Positions 1-13,678 of a DNA stretch of 64,000 bases are shown in pieces (the stretch's first letter is position 1; each line of letters begins with the position of its first letter). Below the pieces are notes generated by a model. The model did not search any database. It worked only from the letters and a program-made list of their open reading frames with translations, and was not told the origin of the DNA. The position numbers were made by a program, and so were the translations under genes. Source of the DNA: Cellvibrionaceae bacterium AOL6 (lineage in GTDB: Bacteria; Pseudomonadota; Gammaproteobacteria; Pseudomonadales; Cellvibrionaceae); contig NOXC01000007.1 in the NCBI GenBank assembly GCA_003265435.1, positions 124,001 to 188,000 on the forward strand, read 5' to 3'.

Positions 1-173
1 CGGTAGATGCGATTTTCTCGGAAGACGAGCTGCCCGAAGACCAAGAAGCTTTCGTAGAGCTCAATGCGGAACTGGCTGAAATCTGGCCCAACATTACCGA
101 GAAGAAAGACGCCCCCGCTGACCACGAAGAATGGGACGGTGTTGAAGGTAAGCTGCAATACCTCGAACGTTAA
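1..173 (+). CDS. fdxA: 7Fe ferredoxin FdxA, C-terminal part
   Basis: The window opens inside this gene; the readable frame starts at base 3 and ends with TAA at 171-173, giving the last 56 residues. The tail ([46 protein letters not shown]) matches the C-terminal extension of the seven-iron ferredoxins called FdxA or ferredoxin I, small cytoplasmic electron carriers with one [3Fe-4S] and one [4Fe-4S] cluster. The cluster cysteines lie upstream of the window. It converges on rpoS with a shared terminator between them, an arrangement known from pseudomonads (mutS-fdxA-rpoS). The identity of the family is firm; the partner enzyme is unknown. Confidence 0.93.
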   Translation, partial: VDAIFSEDELPEDQEAFVELNAELAEIWPNITEKKDAPADHEEWDGVEGKLQYLER

Positions 174-191
174 TACCTAACGTTCGCGCAT

Positions 192-220
192 AAAAAAACC
201 GCCCAAGGGCGGTTTTTTTT
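192..220. terminator. Bidirectional terminator between fdxA and rpoS
   Basis: The stem ACCGCCC / GGGCGGT with loop AA is flanked by seven A on the left and eight T on the right. It can therefore end transcripts from both fdxA (plus) and rpoS (minus). Confidence 0.9.
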
Positions 221-251
221 CGTCTGCCTTTCGGAGACCTTAACCTTAGCC

Positions 252-1265
252 TTACTGAGCACCAAACAGCGCTGACGCATCCAGACCTTGCGCTTCAAGG
301 ATGTCGCGCAGACGACGCAGCGCTTCAACCTGAATTTGACGAACTCGCTCACGCGTCAGACCGATTTCGCGGCCCACTTCTTCCAAGGTACTGGTTTCAT
401 AACCACGCAGTCCAAAGCGACGCGCAATGACTTCGCGCTGCTTTTCGCTCAGCTCGTCGAGCCAACCGTCGAGGCTGTTGGTCAGGTCGTTTTCCTGAAG
501 GATAGAAGACGGATCACTGACCTGTTGATCGGGCACGGTGTCGACAAGCGTCTTATCCGATGAGGGCCCGATGGGGGTATCCATTGAGCTCACACGCTCG
601 TTCAGCGCCAGCATTTTTTCCACTTCGGCCACAGGCTTATCGAGCAGATTAGCAATCTCTTCCGGCGTCGGTTCGTGATCGAGCTTTTGCGCCAGTTCAC
701 GGCCCGCTCGGAGGTAGACATTCAGTTCTTTAACAACATGAATCGGCAGACGAATTGTGCGCGTCTGATTCATGATCGCGCGCTCGATGGTCTGACGGAT
801 CCACCAGGTCGCGTAGGTAGAGAAACGGAAACCACGCTCTGGATCAAATTTTTCTACGGCACGGATCAGGCCTAGGTTGCCTTCTTCAATCAGGTCGAGC
901 AGCGCCAAGCCACGATTCACGTAGCGGCGAGAAATTTTTACGACAAGGCGCAGATTACTTTCAATCATACGCTTGCGGCTCGCTTCGCAGCCTTTCAGCG
1001 CTTTGCGAGCAAAGTACACTTCCTCCTCTGCGCTGAGCAGAGGCGAAAAGCCGATTTCGTTCAGATAGAGTTGGGTGGCGTCGAGGCTGCGATCATGAGT
1101 GTCATCGATATCCACGTCAGTGAGTGCGCTTCGCCGATTTCGACTTGAGGTTTTTTTCGTTGGCCTGGAAGGAGATTCACTCGCTTCGGAATCCAAAGCG
1201 GCGCCATTGCTGATTACGTTGGTGTCTTCTTCTGCGAAAATCGAGTCAAGTTCTTGCACTGCCAT
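252..1265 (-). CDS. rpoS: RNA polymerase sigma factor RpoS (sigma-38)
   Basis: This is the general stress and stationary-phase sigma factor, 337 residues, the usual length. Region 1.2 is at about 61-95 ([20 protein letters not shown]), region 2 at about 100-170 with the core-binding and -10-reading helices ([36 protein letters not shown]), region 3 at about 180-255 and region 4 with its helix-turn-helix at about 290-325 ([19 protein letters not shown]). The short region 1.1 and the RpoS-type region 4 separate it from RpoD and RpoH. It lies downstream of nlpD in the same direction; in related bacteria the main rpoS promoter is inside nlpD, which probably holds here too. The 179-base gap to nlpD holds no gene. 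Confidence 0.97.
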   Translation of the reverse strand: MAVQELDSIFAEEDTNVISNGAALDSEASESPSRPTKKTSSRNRRSALTDVDIDDTHDRSLDATQLYLNEIGFSPLLSAEEEVYFARKALKGCEASRKRMIESNLRLVVKISRRYVNRGLALLDLIEEGNLGLIRAVEKFDPERGFRFSTYATWWIRQTIERAIMNQTRTIRLPIHVVKELNVYLRAGRELAQKLDHEPTPEEIANLLDKPVAEVEKMLALNERVSSMDTPIGPSSDKTLVDTVPDQQVSDPSSILQENDLTNSLDGWLDELSEKQREVIARRFGLRGYETSTLEEVGREIGLTRERVRQIQVEALRRLRDILEAQGLDASALFGAQ

Positions 1266-1444
1266 GACCGGATACCTCTTACTTGGTTTTGTCGTGTCGG
1301 CCCTTTCTTAGGCCTCGTTTTTTAGTGAACCAAGAGATCTTTATGTGTCCCATCTCTTTTGTTCCATCGTCGTCGACCTGTGAGCACGGCAGACTAATAC
1401 TTAAGTATGTCGGCCGCGTGACAAAAGCTTTAGCACTTTTGTTC

Positions 1445-2242
1445 CTAAGACTTCGATGGTAGATGAGCTAATGGGTCAACCGGCTTTCCGTCATAACGAA
1501 TCTCGAAATGAAGCTTGACCGAGTCCGTCCCGCTTTGTCCCATGGTGGCAATCTTTTCACCTTTCTTCACTGTGTCGCCCTCTTTCACAAGCAATCGCTT
1601 GTTGTGCGCGTAAGCGCTGAGGTACTTGTCACTGTGCTTAATGATGATCAGCTTGCCATAGCCCCGCAGCCCTTCACCCGCATAAACAACGGTCCCCGAA
1701 GCAGCTGCAGAGACAGGCTCTCCCAATTTCCCCCCAATATCAATACCCTTGCTGAGCGCATTTTGCGCCTGAAAGCCCTTTAAAATTTTGCCCTCGGCAG
1801 GCCACGCCCAATCCACTGCAGTGGAGTGAGACTGTTTCGTATTCTCTTTTTTTACTACCGGCGACTCTTTTTTTAAACGATCAGAGCGCGAAGAGCTTGC
1901 TACTTGCGTATTAGTTTTGACGACAGGTGTCTTTTTGGAAGAATTCGGCGCCACCGCAGTGCGGGCAGTCGGAGCGGCCAGTTTCCGACCGTCGAGATAG
2001 ATACGTTGACCGGGGTAGATTGTGTAGGAACGCCCGATATTATTGGCCTTAGCGAGCTGTTTGTAGTCTTGATTGTAGCGCCAGGCGATGCTGTACAGTG
2101 TTTCTCCTGGCGCCACCACATGCACTGCAACTTTAGTACTAGGTGGCTGTGTATGGTCTTTTACTGGCGCGAGAGTTTTCGGCGAGCTGCAACTGGTTAC
2201 ACCCAACAAAATGATCAATATATTAAACAAATTGCGCTGCAT
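1445..2242 (-). CDS. nlpD: LysM/M23 lipoprotein NlpD, amidase activator
   Basis: A 265-residue outer-membrane lipoprotein that in the family activates the cell-wall amidase AmiC during daughter-cell separation. A signal sequence ends in VTSC with the lipid-bearing Cys at 18. A LysM peptidoglycan-binding domain spans about 40-84 (APGETLYSIAWRYNQDY, YPGQRIYL). After a Ser/Lys-rich linker, a LytM/M23 domain spans about 160-262. The zinc ligands of active M23 enzymes are degenerate (SKGIDIGG lacks the first His; VKLHFEIR has one His where HxH is expected), as known for NlpD-type activators. It sits directly upstream of rpoS. Confidence 0.94.
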   Translation of the reverse strand: MQRNLFNILIILLGVTSCSSPKTLAPVKDHTQPPSTKVAVHVVAPGETLYSIAWRYNQDYKQLAKANNIGRSYTIYPGQRIYLDGRKLAAPTARTAVAPNSSKKTPVVKTNTQVASSSRSDRLKKESPVVKKENTKQSHSTAVDWAWPAEGKILKGFQAQNALSKGIDIGGKLGEPVSAAASGTVVYAGEGLRGYGKLIIIKHSDKYLSAYAHNKRLLVKEGDTVKKGEKIATMGQSGTDSVKLHFEIRYDGKPVDPLAHLPSKS

Positions 2243-2388
2243 TCGCGTAAACCCGTGATTTACTGCCCCAAAGTACTAGCACTTTTTGATGATGGTGCGT
2301 TTCGAGGGATAAAGCATTTAGTTATATAAATCTCAATCAAAATTACCAATAAGTCTAGCCAAAAATGCTGAATTAGATGCCACAGGTG

Positions 2389-3381
2389 TCAGTTGGACGA
2401 AAAATCCGACTTTTTCTTCAGATTTTGGTATGAGCCTTCCGATTCAGCGTCCATTCTTTTAGATAGAAAATCAATACTAAGTACTAGAAGCGCACCTACG
2501 AAAGCGCAAAAAATCACCGCCCCTAGCTGTGCGGATTCACCCGACAACTGGGCAAAGGTCCCTGGCAGCGTGTTTTGCTGCATCAGCGATACCACCTCCC
2601 CGTGCCGGTCTATCATCGTTTCTGTCACAATTTTCCACGGCCACGTCACGTAGAGTGAGCCCGCGAGAAAACCGAGCATGACCGCTAACGTGTTGGTATA
2701 CCAACGTGCCAAGAGCCAGGAAAGAAAACGCGAAAAGACCAGCAGGCCGGCGATACAGCCCACACCGAAGCTCGCGAGCGCAAGCAAATCCAACTGATCA
2801 ATCGCGGCAAGAAAGACCGGGTACAGACCCATCAATAAGAGCAGGAAGCTCCCGGAAATACCGGGAAGAATCATCGCACAAATGGCGATAAAGCCACCGA
2901 GGAACAACATCCACCACTCTGCCGGAGCCTGAGCCGGCTTCGCCAGCGCAATCGCAACCACAAGCGCGGCTCCGAGCACGAAAAGCAGCAATTGCGCTGC
3001 TCCCCATCGCGCCTGATCACGCGCCAACACGTATAGCGAAGCGGCAATCAAACCTGAAAAACCGCCCCAAACCAGAAGCGGCTCGTGCTCCAGGCACCAG
3101 GACACCCCAGCCGCGAGCGTTTTTAAACTCAATAGAACACCGCCAAACAGCGCCAACAGAAAATTACCATTAATATGGCGCCAAAACGCCGGCACGCCTT
3201 GCTTAAACAACACCAGTAGCGCCGCAGGCGTCAGTTGCTTCAGGCTGCGTAACAGCTCTTCATACACGCCGGTAATCAAAGCAATGGTGCCGCCAGACAC
3301 CCCCGGTACGATGTCGGCTGCGCCCATCGCCATGCCACGTAGCAAAATAAAGAAGTAATCTCGAAGTGTGCGTTGTTCCAT
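2389..3381 (-). CDS. DUF368 membrane protein, undecaprenyl-phosphate translocase (PopT) family
   Basis: A 330-residue, very hydrophobic inner-membrane protein with about eight or more membrane segments. The family signature occurs twice, as expected from its internal inverted repeat: GAADIVPGVSGGTIAL near residues 20-36 and MILPGISGSFLLLLMG near 165-182. Members of DUF368 (PopT) have been shown to return undecaprenyl phosphate, the lipid carrier of cell-wall sugars, across the membrane; that role here is by family. It lies between pcm and nlpD, 31 bases after the predicted end of pcm in the reading direction, so it is probably part of the same transcript. DUF368 is not part of the classical E. 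coli surE-pcm-nlpD-rpoS order. Confidence 0.9.
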   Translation of the reverse strand: MEQRTLRDYFFILLRGMAMGAADIVPGVSGGTIALITGVYEELLRSLKQLTPAALLVLFKQGVPAFWRHINGNFLLALFGGVLLSLKTLAAGVSWCLEHEPLLVWGGFSGLIAASLYVLARDQARWGAAQLLLFVLGAALVVAIALAKPAQAPAEWWMLFLGGFIAICAMILPGISGSFLLLLMGLYPVFLAAIDQLDLLALASFGVGCIAGLLVFSRFLSWLLARWYTNTLAVMLGFLAGSLYVTWPWKIVTETMIDRHGEVVSLMQQNTLPGTFAQLSGESAQLGAVIFCAFVGALLVLSIDFLSKRMDAESEGSYQNLKKKSDFSSN

Positions 3382-3411
3382 GCTTAGCGTTCCCGATATC
3401 CGACAAATAGC

Positions 3412-4053
3412 TCAGGACAGTCCTGAGAGAAGTGGCACAAATTTAACTGTATCGTAGGTCAATTTCTTGAAGTTCTCGCTATCGCCCTCGCGGATTACCA
3501 CGGTCAGCGTTTGCGTTTCCCCTCCGATGGGAATGACGAGCACGCCGTTGGGCGCCAATTGATCGCAAAGTGATTTAGGTAAGGAGCGCGGGGCTGCGGC
3601 CGAGAGGATGCCACTGAACTTATGCCCCTCTTCCGGCCAGCCCAGGCCACCATCGGCATGGCGGAACTCCACATTCTTTACACCGAGCTTGCGCAGACGC
3701 TCTTTGGCTTTGTCTTGCAAGGGCTTAATGCGTTCCACGCTTTTGACATGCGGTACCAGCTGAGACAGCACCGCAGTTTGATAGCCACACCCGGTGCCGA
3801 TCTCGAGCACTTCGTCCAACTCCCCGGCTGCCGCAAGCAGGAGTTCTGTCATGCGAGCCACAATATACGGCTGTGAAATCGTCTGGCCATGCCCGATGGG
3901 CAAGGCCGTGTCTTCATAGGCGCGGTGTGCCAGCGCTTCGTCGACAAATAGGTGTCTGGGGGTATTCGCGACGACATCAAGCACGGCTTCATCGCTTACG
4001 CCATTCTCGCTCAAGCGCGACACGAGGCGGTCGCGAGTCCGTTTGGACGTCAT
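3412..4053 (-). CDS. pcm: Protein-L-isoaspartate O-methyltransferase
   Basis: Repairs aged proteins by methylating L-isoaspartyl residues with S-adenosylmethionine in the cytoplasm. The 213 residues contain the conserved front region ([37 protein letters not shown]), the SAM-binding loop ([13 protein letters not shown]) and the end FVPLLSG. I chose the ATG at 4053 rather than an in-frame GTG at 4101: it gives the usual N-terminus [10 protein letters not shown], has AGGG seven bases upstream, and removes most overlap with truD (which ends at 4076). surE, normally between truD and pcm, is absent. Confidence 0.94.
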   Translation of the reverse strand: MTSKRTRDRLVSRLSENGVSDEAVLDVVANTPRHLFVDEALAHRAYEDTALPIGHGQTISQPYIVARMTELLLAAAGELDEVLEIGTGCGYQTAVLSQLVPHVKSVERIKPLQDKAKERLRKLGVKNVEFRHADGGLGWPEEGHKFSGILSAAAPRSLPKSLCDQLAPNGVLVIPIGGETQTLTVVIREGDSENFKKLTYDTVKFVPLLSGLS

Positions 4054-4075
4054 GCCGACGCCCTGAAATAGTAAA

Positions 4076-5080
4076 TTATCCACGATTGTGCTTGGCTCCA
4101 CTCAGCTCGTGTTGTTGTTCTTCAAGCAGGACGATCTCACGCAGCACCGAGGTGGCGAATTGCCCTGGATCGAGTTCGAATTGCAACTCCATATCCTCAC
4201 CATCGAAGGCCCATGAGAAATTCCGAGGCTGCAAATTCAAGGCACGCCGCTCCTGCTGCAGGCCGACGTTTTCTAACGCCGCACAACAGGACGCATAGGG
4301 CTCCAGCACGGCAGACTCCAAGGCCAACAACGCATCCGTCGCGAGCGAGCGCCCCCGTCCCCATAACGGTCCCGTGCTGCCGAATTCTGGCGCTGGCTCG
4401 CCGGACAGGCCTTCAGTCCAGTTGCCCGCTTCAACCCGTGCGCTGAGCACCCGATTAAATAAATAACTCCGCGCAGAAGAGATGATCATACCGCGCAAGC
4501 TGCGATCCCGGAATGCACGAGGGTCGACCATCCAGCGCTGCACTTTTTCGAGGTTGCCGCCGTCGCGCCCAAATCGCTGTTTGCCAAAATAATTGGGTAC
4601 GCCTTCTCGCGCGACACCCTCGAGCCGCTTTAACAATGCCTCATCTTGCTGAACATCACGCAGGCGAATACAAAAGGCATTGGCGCTGTGATCGCCCATT
4701 CTCAGCTTCCGATTGCCCGTTCCCCAACGCTCAAGCGTCGCGTCCAATTCGCTTTCTTCTATGAATTTCTGCCAATCCGGTTCATGCTCGCGACCGGGCA
4801 AATACACGCTGAACCATTGTGTGGTGATCGCGTGCCGATCTTTCTTCCCTGCATAGCCGATGTCGCCCTTGCGCACGCCGAAATGACGAGCCAACTTACC
4901 GGCAACCCAATCCGTATTTTCCCCACGCTTTGTGATACGAAGCCAGAGGTGCTCACCGCTGCCGGAAAGCTCGGGCTCCAGACGCTCATCCACCACAAAA
5001 TCGGCTTGGCTTACACGAAAACGCGCGCTTTGCTCCGGCTCGCCCTGAGCAAACGCGAAATCTAGATGGTACAGGTTCAT
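4076..5080 (-). CDS. truD: tRNA pseudouridine(13) synthase TruD
   Basis: Makes pseudouridine at position 13 of tRNA-Glu. At 334 residues it has normal length. The catalytic Asp lies in [15 protein letters not shown] (about residues 76-90), and the region [14 protein letters not shown] and the [13 protein letters not shown] stretch are typical of the family. Its start ATG overlaps the stop of ftsB by four bases (ATGA), implying translational coupling. The usual neighbours ispD and ispF between ftsB and truD are missing here. Confidence 0.94.
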   Translation of the reverse strand: MNLYHLDFAFAQGEPEQSARFRVSQADFVVDERLEPELSGSGEHLWLRITKRGENTDWVAGKLARHFGVRKGDIGYAGKKDRHAITTQWFSVYLPGREHEPDWQKFIEESELDATLERWGTGNRKLRMGDHSANAFCIRLRDVQQDEALLKRLEGVAREGVPNYFGKQRFGRDGGNLEKVQRWMVDPRAFRDRSLRGMIISSARSYLFNRVLSARVEAGNWTEGLSGEPAPEFGSTGPLWGRGRSLATDALLALESAVLEPYASCCAALENVGLQQERRALNLQPRNFSWAFDGEDMELQFELDPGQFATSVLREIVLLEEQQHELSGAKHNRG

Positions 5081-5373
5081 GGTGTATCGCTCTCATCCTT
5101 AGTGTTTTCGAGGATGAGAAAAAAGGTTTCATCCTTGCCTATCAATCCCAATTCCTCTCGCGCTTTTGCTTCGATGGCATCGTAGCCTTCGCGCAGCGCT
5201 TCTACCTGAGCATTGAGATGTTCGTTTTGCTGTTTTAATCGCTGGTTTTCTTCTTGCTGACGCGAAATTTCTGATTTCAGCCGCGCCACATGCGCAATAC
5301 TGCCCTCTCCAACCCAGAGACGGTACTGCAAAGCCAGAAAGATCAAAACAAGAATAAGCAGCAGGGCTTTCAT
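5077..5373 (-). CDS. ftsB: Cell division protein FtsB
   Basis: A 98-residue divisome protein that forms a complex with FtsL and FtsQ and passes the activation signal to septal wall synthesis. One N-terminal membrane segment (ALLLILVLIFLALQYRLWVG) is followed by a periplasmic coiled coil (about 30-70, SEISRQQEENQRLKQQNEHL) and the conserved tail AREELGLIGKDETFF. I chose the ATG at 5373; the longer reading frame upstream has a non-typical N-terminus that would bury the membrane anchor. It follows eno, as in many gammaproteobacteria, and overlaps truD by four bases. Confidence 0.93.
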   Translation of the reverse strand: MKALLLILVLIFLALQYRLWVGEGSIAHVARLKSEISRQQEENQRLKQQNEHLNAQVEALREGYDAIEAKAREELGLIGKDETFFLILENTKDESDTP

Positions 5374-5495
5374 GGCGCCATTGTACGTGATTGACGATGG
5401 CAGGGATATTGAGAAGCGAGGCTTGAGGAGGCTGTCACAGAGATCAGTGGCCGAAGTCGACTTCCAATAACCGAGGGGGAAAACGAGATGAAGGC

Positions 5496-5528
5496 CCTTC
5501 ACCGCACGCCTTGGGCGCGCGGTGAAGG
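5496..5528. repeat. Inverted repeat between eno and ftsB
   Basis: CCTTCACCGC and GCGGTGAAGG form a perfect 10-bp stem with a 13-base loop. No T tract follows at once on the minus strand, so it may weaken read-through from eno into ftsB or protect the eno mRNA end rather than terminate fully. Confidence 0.5.
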
Positions 5529-5543
5529 AACACGGGTCAGTGC

Positions 5544-6845
<1,302 letters not shown>

Positions 6846-6873
6846 CTATACCTTAAATGATTGCTAGGAATGT

Positions 6874-9438
<2,565 letters not shown>

Positions 9439-9532
9439 TTACGGTGTCGGGCGTGGAATTCTGAGATCGGTGCACTGCCCAGGACGGGGCGCCAGACTAC
9501 CAGAAAGCGCCCCTTATCTCAATCCGATAACG

Positions 9533-10327
9533 CTATTCGAGGTGGTTGCTGCGGATCATTTGTCGGACCTGATCAACATACGCCTGCCCTCGCTCAGAGT
9601 AGGCAAGCAGGCCAGCGGCCAGTCGTCGAGCACTGATTTCGTCGTTGCGATCCAGTTCCGCACGCAGACGCCGGAAGCGGTCGTAGGCGTGGAAGGTATT
9701 CAGGTTGTGCAGATAGCCGCGCAGTGAGTCGACAGGACTGTCAAACCGCTGCACTTCATGGCTACTGCCGGCTGGCCTGCGGTCCGGCACGATGCCGCAG
9801 CCCGGCGAGAAGCACCACTGGCCAAAGTAGTTGTTCGCTTCAGCCGCAAAGCGTGAAGTGCCCCAACCCGACTCGATCGCGGCCTGAACTTGCACCAGGG
9901 CCACCGGCACGATGTTGACCCTCAAGCGCAATTCGTTCAACTGCGCATCAATCGTCTCAAGCGCCTCCGCTTCCAACGCAAACTGCGTGCTGAGCTCACG
10001 CAGCAACGCGCTGTCAAGCTCGTCGAGCTGGCCTTGCGACGCGTAGCGCGAAGCAATGCCTAACAATTGTCGCCGTTGATACTTCAACCGGGCATTTTCA
10101 TTCGCCGCGATCACTTCAAAGTAGTCAAGAAAGGCCTGCTTGCGTTCGGGAATCGATTCAATCTCATTGAAGGCCGGAACGGTGCCGACGGGCCGAGGCT
10201 CAGGCGGGATGAGCTCATAGCGCTCGTAGAACTGCTGCTCAGCCATACGAAACCAAAGCAGCACCGCGGCGAAAGCCACGAGGTAAAACAGAAAAAACAG
10301 CAGCAAGATTGAGGATTTCTTATGCAA
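9533..10327 (-). CDS. Bax-like glucosaminidase-domain protein
   Basis: A 264-residue protein with one N-terminal membrane segment (SSILLLFFLFYLVAFAAVLL) and a C-terminal glucosaminidase (family GH73-like) domain at about 150-255. The likely catalytic Glu is in QAAIESGWGTSRFA, followed by NNYFGQWCFSPGCG, which matches E. coli Bax-type proteins. The domain cuts peptidoglycan in other members; the substrate here is not known. It probably acts in the periplasm, anchored in the inner membrane. It lies between tilS and pyrG on the same strand, with 148 gene-free bases before pyrG. Confidence 0.82.
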   Translation of the reverse strand: MHKKSSILLLFFLFYLVAFAAVLLWFRMAEQQFYERYELIPPEPRPVGTVPAFNEIESIPERKQAFLDYFEVIAANENARLKYQRRQLLGIASRYASQGQLDELDSALLRELSTQFALEAEALETIDAQLNELRLRVNIVPVALVQVQAAIESGWGTSRFAAEANNYFGQWCFSPGCGIVPDRRPAGSSHEVQRFDSPVDSLRGYLHNLNTFHAYDRFRRLRAELDRNDEISARRLAAGLLAYSERGQAYVDQVRQMIRSNHLE

Positions 10328-10368
10328 GCGAGCACTCCGTTATTGTTGTTTGTTCGACCGTCCGAGCC

Positions 10369-11682
10369 CTATTCGGATACAACCAGGGGGTCACCGGGCG
10401 CGGCAGTATTGTACAACCACTGGCAGCCCTGCAAGGCCTCTGCTCCGTTTTCACTCGTGACAAAAACACCGGCCACCGCCAACAGGGCGTCGCCACGATA
10501 CACCAGCGGGACACGATCGCGTAACCACGGCTCGAGTGCGTATTCATGCAACACTTTTTTTAAAGTCTGACTGTGCGTGCGCTCGCGCGGCTGGACCCGT
10601 TCCCCCCCTGCTCGGAAGCGAATTTCCAGGGGCCCACCCGGCCAGGGTGCGCCATCTTCTAACGGAGGGATTAACACCGCCCCGTCACCGAGTACGATCG
10701 TTTCACGCCGGTGCCAGACGCGCGTCGTCGGCTTCGGCAATGGCCATTGAGGGAGAAAATACACACGATCTCTGAAACGGCAACACCGACCTTCGCCGAT
10801 AATCAATTCAGGCGCTGCGTCTTCACGGGCAAGACACAGCGCTTCCAGGGCTGCTCGACTTTGGAAGCTCGGTGGGCGCGTCAAAAACGTCATCAACCAA
10901 GCGCGCAAAACCGCCGCTCGGCGCGACTCGTCGAATTCGCGCAAAACCGTCAAATCAAGGCTGAAGCCCAAGCGCTCAACGCTCGGCGCGCAGCGTTGAA
11001 CATCTGCAGCCACATAACGCTGCAGCAGGGCCGACGCTTCCGCGAGCTGCGCGGCGCTGCGCTGTGCGGCCTGATCAAAATGAGGCCATCGTTGCCGTAG
11101 AGGTGCGAGCACTTCAGCACGCAGATAATTGCGATCGAAGTGCAACACGTCGTTGCTCGGGTCGTCCACCCAAGTTAATGAATGCGCTTGAGCATAGGCC
11201 AATAACTGCGCGCGCGACTGCGTCAGCAGTGGGCGATACAGCCACCCGGACGCGAACTCACGACATTCGTGCATGCCGGCCATGCCTGCAAGCCCGGCAC
11301 CACGCGTCAGGCGATAGAGCAGTGTTTCCGCCTGATCACTGGCATGGTGGCCCGTCACCACCACATCGCCCGGAGCCATCATGTCGGCAATCACGCGATA
11401 ACGCGCGTCACGCGCTCGCGCCTCGATATTTCCCTCGTCCGTCGGCAGGCTCAATGAAAAAGAGGTAAAAGGAATGCCCCACTCGCCACACAGCGCCCGG
11501 CAGTGTGCCTCCCACGCATCGGCCTGCCCTTGCAGACCATGATTGACGTGAACCGCACTGACGCGATGGCCCCACGTACTGTGCCGCAGCAGGTGCAATA
11601 ACACAGTTGAATCCAGCCCCCCGCTGAACGCGACAAGCACGCGCGAGGCCCCCTGAACAAACTCGTCCAGTTTCTGTAACAT
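10369..11682 (-). CDS. tilS: tRNA(Ile)-lysidine synthase
   Basis: Adds lysine to C34 of the tRNA-Ile that reads AUA. The N-terminal PP-loop ATPase motif SGGLDSTVLLHLL and the HHASDQAETLLYRL region are clear; the middle TilS substrate-binding domain and the C-terminal domain (FRAGGERVQPRERTHSQTLK, VPLVYRGDALLAVAG) follow. I used the ATG at 11682 (437 residues), 15 residues before the PP-loop strand; an in-frame GTG at 11718 would add 12 residues and neither has a good ribosome site. Its start is back to back with the S9 peptidase gene. Confidence 0.93.
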   Translation of the reverse strand: MLQKLDEFVQGASRVLVAFSGGLDSTVLLHLLRHSTWGHRVSAVHVNHGLQGQADAWEAHCRALCGEWGIPFTSFSLSLPTDEGNIEARARDARYRVIADMMAPGDVVVTGHHASDQAETLLYRLTRGAGLAGMAGMHECREFASGWLYRPLLTQSRAQLLAYAQAHSLTWVDDPSNDVLHFDRNYLRAEVLAPLRQRWPHFDQAAQRSAAQLAEASALLQRYVAADVQRCAPSVERLGFSLDLTVLREFDESRRAAVLRAWLMTFLTRPPSFQSRAALEALCLAREDAAPELIIGEGRCCRFRDRVYFLPQWPLPKPTTRVWHRRETIVLGDGAVLIPPLEDGAPWPGGPLEIRFRAGGERVQPRERTHSQTLKKVLHEYALEPWLRDRVPLVYRGDALLAVAGVFVTSENGAEALQGCQWLYNTAAPGDPLVVSE

Positions 11683-11723
11683 AGCCGGATTGATGTGAGA
11701 TTGGATACTGGTATTCACGAAAT

Positions 11724-13676
11724 ATGATGACGTCAGATTCCCAAATTTTACCTTGGGGGACCTGGCCCTCCCCTATTGGTGCCGAACAGGTTGCCTACGG
11801 TGCGCCACGACGCGCAGAAAGCAGCCTGCACAACAACGCGTTGTATTGGCTTGAAAGTCTGGCCGACGAGTCCGGGCGTGTCACGCTGTTCAGAGCCTCG
11901 GCGGATGGCGCTGTCGAACGCATTGTGCCACAGCCTTTTTCTCTGCGCTCGAAAGTCCATGAATATGGTGGTGGCTGTTACGACTTTCTCAACAATCGCG
12001 TGTTTTTTGTCAACGGCGATGATCAGGAAATCTACAGCGCTCCGCTGGAGGGTCAGGATGCTCCCGAACCGGTCACGCAAGCCTCCGAGTTTCGGTATGC
12101 GGACCTGATCGCCGACCCTGCCCGAGCACGTTTGATTGCGGTGGCGGAACGTCACAGTGACAACGGCGTCGAGAACCTGCTGGTCGCCATCTCGCTGGAC
12201 GGTCGCATCGAAACCTTGCGCGAGGGCAGCGATTTTTACGCTTACCCAAGGCTGAATCACGATGGCTCATCGCTGTGCTGGATAGAATGGCAACACCCCC
12301 AAATGCCTTGGGACGATACCGATTTGTGCATTGCCGAGCTCGATGACATCGGCGCAATCGTTCGCACAAGGAAGATAAAAAAAGCCGGCGAAGAAAGTAT
12401 TGTCCAACCGCTTTGGCATCCTAACGGCGAATTGTTTTTCGTCAGCGATAGAAGTGATTGGTGGAACCTCTATCGCGTTACGGCCGACGAGCTTAGCCAG
12501 AACAACGAACCCGATGCGCAAGTCATCGTCGCCTTCCAGGCTGAGTTCGCGACACCCCTTTGGGTTTTCCGCATGCAGAACTACGCGCTGTACGACGAGC
12601 ACACACTGTTTGCAAGCTTCACTGAAAACGGCTTTTTTTACTGTGCGTTAATTGATATTGAGTCTGGCGAGACCACTCGGTTTGATACCCGTTTTGGCAG
12701 TATTGAATCGGTAAGCGCGGAAAGCGGCTCACTCGGCTTTATCAGCGCGGATGCCAGCAGTTTTCCGACCGTACAGCGCGGTGAAATACGTGAGGGCCGC
12801 CTGCAGCTTCAACCTGTTAGCCGCCCCGACCCTATCGACACACGCTTTATCAGCTGCCCTCGCAGCCTTCAGTTTCCGACCGGCGACCGCGCCTTTGCTC
12901 ACGCATTTTTTTACGCACCCTATCACCCAGAAGTTGAAGGTAATGGCGCCCCTCCGGTCATTGTCTTGTGTCATGGCGGCCCCACCGGTCAGACACAAGC
13001 GACATTGAATTATAAAATTCAGTATTGGACGAGCCGCGGCTTCGCCGTGGTCGACGTGAATTATCGCGGCAGTACCGGTTATGGCCGACGCTTCCGCCAC
13101 GCACTGTATCGTCATTGGGGACAATACGACGTCGAGGACTGCTGTGCGGTTGTGCAGTACCTCGGAGAACAGGGCCTCGCTGACCCTCAGCGCTGTATCA
13201 TCAAAGGCAGCAGCGCGGGCGGTTACACCGTGCTCGCGGCATTGGCGTTCACACAACAATTTAAAGTAGGTGTGAGCCTGTACGGCATCGGTGACCTGCA
13301 TCTGCTGGCGCAGGACACCCACAAATTTGAAGCACACTACCTCGATCAACTGATCGCCCCCTATCACAGCCATAAATCGCTCTACTCGGAGCGCTCGCCG
13401 CTGTATGCCGCTGACGCCATGCGCTGCGCCCTGCTGCTGTTCCAAGGCCTGGACGACAAGGTGGTCCCACCCAATCAAGCCGAGACGATGGCAAAGGCGC
13501 TTCGCGAAAGGGGCTTGCCTGTCGCCTTGGTAAATTACATTGGCGAAGGCCACGGCTTCCGCAAACCGGAAACCGTCCAACACATGCTCGAAGCGGAAGC
13601 CTATTTTTATCAGCGCATTTTCGACCTGCCCCACGCCTCTGGCGACGCACCCATACACATCGAAAATCTGGACTGA
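11724..13676 (+). CDS. S9 family prolyl oligopeptidase-like serine peptidase
   Basis: A 650-residue cytoplasmic protein (no signal peptide). Residues 1 to about 390 form repeated beta strands as in the seven-bladed propeller of the S9 family; about 400-640 is an alpha/beta hydrolase domain. The catalytic Ser lies in IKGSSAGGYTVL (the family usually has GGSAGG), the Asp in GLDDKVVPP and the His in GEGHGFRKP. Closest by features to dipeptidyl aminopeptidase/acylaminoacyl-peptidase (S9C) enzymes; the exact peptide preference cannot be read. It is followed two bases later by greB on the same strand. Confidence 0.88.
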   Translation: MMTSDSQILPWGTWPSPIGAEQVAYGAPRRAESSLHNNALYWLESLADESGRVTLFRASADGAVERIVPQPFSLRSKVHEYGGGCYDFLNNRVFFVNGDDQEIYSAPLEGQDAPEPVTQASEFRYADLIADPARARLIAVAERHSDNGVENLLVAISLDGRIETLREGSDFYAYPRLNHDGSSLCWIEWQHPQMPWDDTDLCIAELDDIGAIVRTRKIKKAGEESIVQPLWHPNGELFFVSDRSDWWNLYRVTADELSQNNEPDAQVIVAFQAEFATPLWVFRMQNYALYDEHTLFASFTENGFFYCALIDIESGETTRFDTRFGSIESVSAESGSLGFISADASSFPTVQRGEIREGRLQLQPVSRPDPIDTRFISCPRSLQFPTGDRAFAHAFFYAPYHPEVEGNGAPPVIVLCHGGPTGQTQATLNYKIQYWTSRGFAVVDVNYRGSTGYGRRFRHALYRHWGQYDVEDCCAVVQYLGEQGLADPQRCIIKGSSAGGYTVLAALAFTQQFKVGVSLYGIGDLHLLAQDTHKFEAHYLDQLIAPYHSHKSLYSERSPLYAADAMRCALLLFQGLDDKVVPPNQAETMAKALRERGLPVALVNYIGEGHGFRKPETVQHMLEAEAYFYQRIFDLPHASGDAPIHIENLD

Positions 13677-13678
13677 TC

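Noticed and set aside
12729-13658. 309-residue frame antisense to the S9 peptidase
   Set aside because: Shadow frame of a G+C-rich gene whose own motifs are complete; no family features.
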